Shown in pieces: positions 14,461 to 15,293 of a stretch of 15,293 bases of DNA (position 1 is its first letter; every line of letters starts with the position of its first letter). The translations under genes and the position numbers were made by a program. Below the pieces are notes generated by a model that was given only the letters and a program-made list of their open reading frames with translations, searched no databases and was not told where the DNA came from. The DNA comes from an uncultured Eubacteriales bacterium (lineage in GTDB: Bacteria > Bacillota > Clostridia > Oscillospirales > Oscillospiraceae): assembly GCA_900547315.1 (NCBI GenBank), contig URGI01000047.1:1-15293 (forward strand). Reading direction: 5' to 3'.

Positions 14461-15177
14461 TCACAGGAACTCTTTCATATACTCACCAAAGCGGGTGTAA
14501 TCATCCACGCGGATAAAGCGGAAGTCGGAGCGGTAGACCGCCTCGTCGTTGCCGCCCGGACCGTAATCATCGCCGACATAGACGACCTCGGAATGGTCAT
14601 AGCCATACTCGGCGCAGTACCGGTCGAGCGCGTAATATTTGTTGTACGGGAAAGGCGCAAGGTCGAACGACGACGACCCACCGATGAACACCGTATAATC
14701 GGGGAAAGCATCGCGCACGACGGGATACATCGGCTTGCGCTTTGCGCGATCCGGGTCGAAGGCAAGCTTGTCGGTAATGTCCGCTGCGGTGCCGAGCAGC
14801 GGGAACGTGACGCAGCCGGAGTCGTGATACTCTACATTATTGCCCTTGAACACCGTATACCCGAAGCGCTCCCTCAGCGCGGTCACGCGAGCCTCGACGC
14901 TGGCGCGGTCACAGGGGGCGTGCTCATCAAAAACATGGTCGAGCTCACCTGTCGCGGCGTTATATGTGCAGAACTGCATTCCGTAATTGCCGATAATATC
15001 TATGGGGTAGCCGTTCATCTGACTTAATATGCGGCTGCACATCCCCGCGCCGACCATCAGAAGCTTGTACTTTGCGCGCAGTGCGTTCAGCACACCGAGA
15101 TTGGGCTGGGCAAGCTTCGTCTTGTGCTGAGTGAGCGTGCCGTCAAGGTCAAACGCGATCAGTCTTACATTATCCAT
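14461..15177 (-). CDS. HAD-IIB phosphatase resembling eukaryotic-type phosphomannomutase
   Basis: The 238-residue cytoplasmic protein starts with the HAD motif I FDLDGTLT (nucleophile D10, acid/base D12). It has a cap region at about 85-185 and ends with motif III K180 and motif IV GDDYGPGGND (202-211). The segments IGGSSSFDLAPFPYNKYYAL and YVGDDYGPGGNDEAV resemble the eukaryotic phosphomannomutase family (GGxxSFDVFP...K, FGD...PGGND). In that family HAD-IIB enzymes act on hexose phosphates, whereas bacterial relatives are often simple sugar phosphatases. In the cluster it takes the place that the HAD phosphatase AraL has in Bacillus. The Shine-Dalgarno is weak, possibly because an upstream frame ends inside the gene start (translation coupling). 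The true substrate is unknown. Confidence 0.85.
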   Translation of the reverse strand: MDNVRLIAFDLDGTLTQHKTKLAQPNLGVLNALRAKYKLLMVGAGMCSRILSQMNGYPIDIIGNYGMQFCTYNAATGELDHVFDEHAPCDRASVEARVTALRERFGYTVFKGNNVEYHDSGCVTFPLLGTAADITDKLAFDPDRAKRKPMYPVVRDAFPDYTVFIGGSSSFDLAPFPYNKYYALDRYCAEYGYDHSEVVYVGDDYGPGGNDEAVYRSDFRFIRVDDYTRFGEYMKEFL

Positions 15178-15293
15178 ATTCTCTTTTGCCTTTCGTATAT
15201 GAACTTTTCCAGCGCACGTGGGTTTAACGTGTGGTTTCCAACACTTTGATAAATTTGCATCAAAAATATATATTTCACGCGCCTTGCGGCGGC
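15165..15293 (-). CDS. Possible C-terminus of an upstream gene, cut by the window edge
   Basis: A minus-strand frame is open for 42 codons from the right edge to a TAA at 15165-15167, overlapping the HAD start by 13 bases. It ends with NPRALEKFIYERQKRIWIM. The overlap would explain the weak ribosome binding site of the HAD gene. Against it, codons in the middle are A/T-ending, unlike the neighbouring genes, and the same bases hold inverted repeats typical of a regulatory region. Protein family not recognised. Confidence 0.3.
   Translation of the reverse strand, partial: AAARRVKYIFLMQIYQSVGNHTLNPRALEKFIYERQKRIWIM
15229..15264. promoter_or_regulatory. Two adjacent inverted repeats upstream of the cluster's first gene
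   Basis: A near-palindrome GTGTGGTTTCCAACAC (15229-15244) abuts TTTGAT-8-ATCAAA (15245-15264), whose arms are perfect. They lie 52-87 nt upstream of the HAD gene in an A/T-rich stretch and could be operators for the transporter cluster. I do not find a convincing -35/-10 pair here. If the open frame at 15165-15293 is real, these are coincidental. Confidence 0.35.

Noticed and set aside
13374..14516. Plus-strand frame of 380 codons opposite the second araM-type gene
   Set aside because: It is antisense to intact metal and cofactor motifs of the dehydrogenase, with no evidence of its own.

Overview
The window looks like chromosome of a low-branching-GC, gut-type Firmicute of the class Clostridia (Oscillospirales-like is my best guess). 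The reasons are Gram-positive style lipoprotein signal peptides, strong AGGAGG-type ribosome binding sites, an AraD/AraM arrangement recalling the Bacillus ara operon, and a clostridial-type tyrosine recombinase and sortase remnant. The coding regions are G+C-rich with G/C at third codon positions, so long open frames appear opposite the real genes. Almost every intact gene is on the minus strand.

Left part (1-5137, minus strand). A small lipoprotein of unknown function (178-726) has its own promoter. Next to it is a three-gene operon: a 4Fe-4S aldo/keto reductase, then ApbE (FAD:protein FMN transferase lipoprotein), then RecG helicase. The genes overlap or abut, and a strong terminator at 840-878 closes the operon. 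Its promoter is back-to-back with the promoter of a plus-strand tRNA locus.

Middle part (5138-6956, plus strand and remnants). A tRNA-Arg 5' half is broken off in the anticodon loop. About 150 bp further on is a complete tRNA-Arg(CCG). Overlapping its 3' end is the catalytic half of a tyrosine integrase. This is fused head-to-head, by an apparent internal deletion, to the C-terminal part of a class B-like sortase, followed by decayed cargo and a plus-strand terminator. I read this as the scar of an integrative element that used tRNA-Arg as its attachment site.

Right part (6968-15293, minus strand). Seven genes are read leftward: a phosphomannomutase-like HAD phosphatase, an AraM-type dehydrogenase, an ABC ATPase, a fused two-domain ABC permease, a substrate-binding lipoprotein, a second AraM-type dehydrogenase, and AraD (L-ribulose-5-phosphate 4-epimerase). 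The ABC cassette belongs to the ferric/polyamine/sugar-phosphate type. The gene content parallels Bacillus subtilis araD-araL-araM-araNPQ (epimerase, HAD phosphatase, glycerol-1-phosphate dehydrogenase, ABC importer), but the order differs, the transporter class differs, there are two AraM paralogues, and neither araA nor araB is present. My working hypothesis is uptake of a phosphorylated polyol or sugar, oxidation by the AraM-type enzymes to a ketose phosphate, and epimerisation by AraD into the pentose phosphate pathway. This is the most interesting system in the window; the substrate is inferred, not shown.
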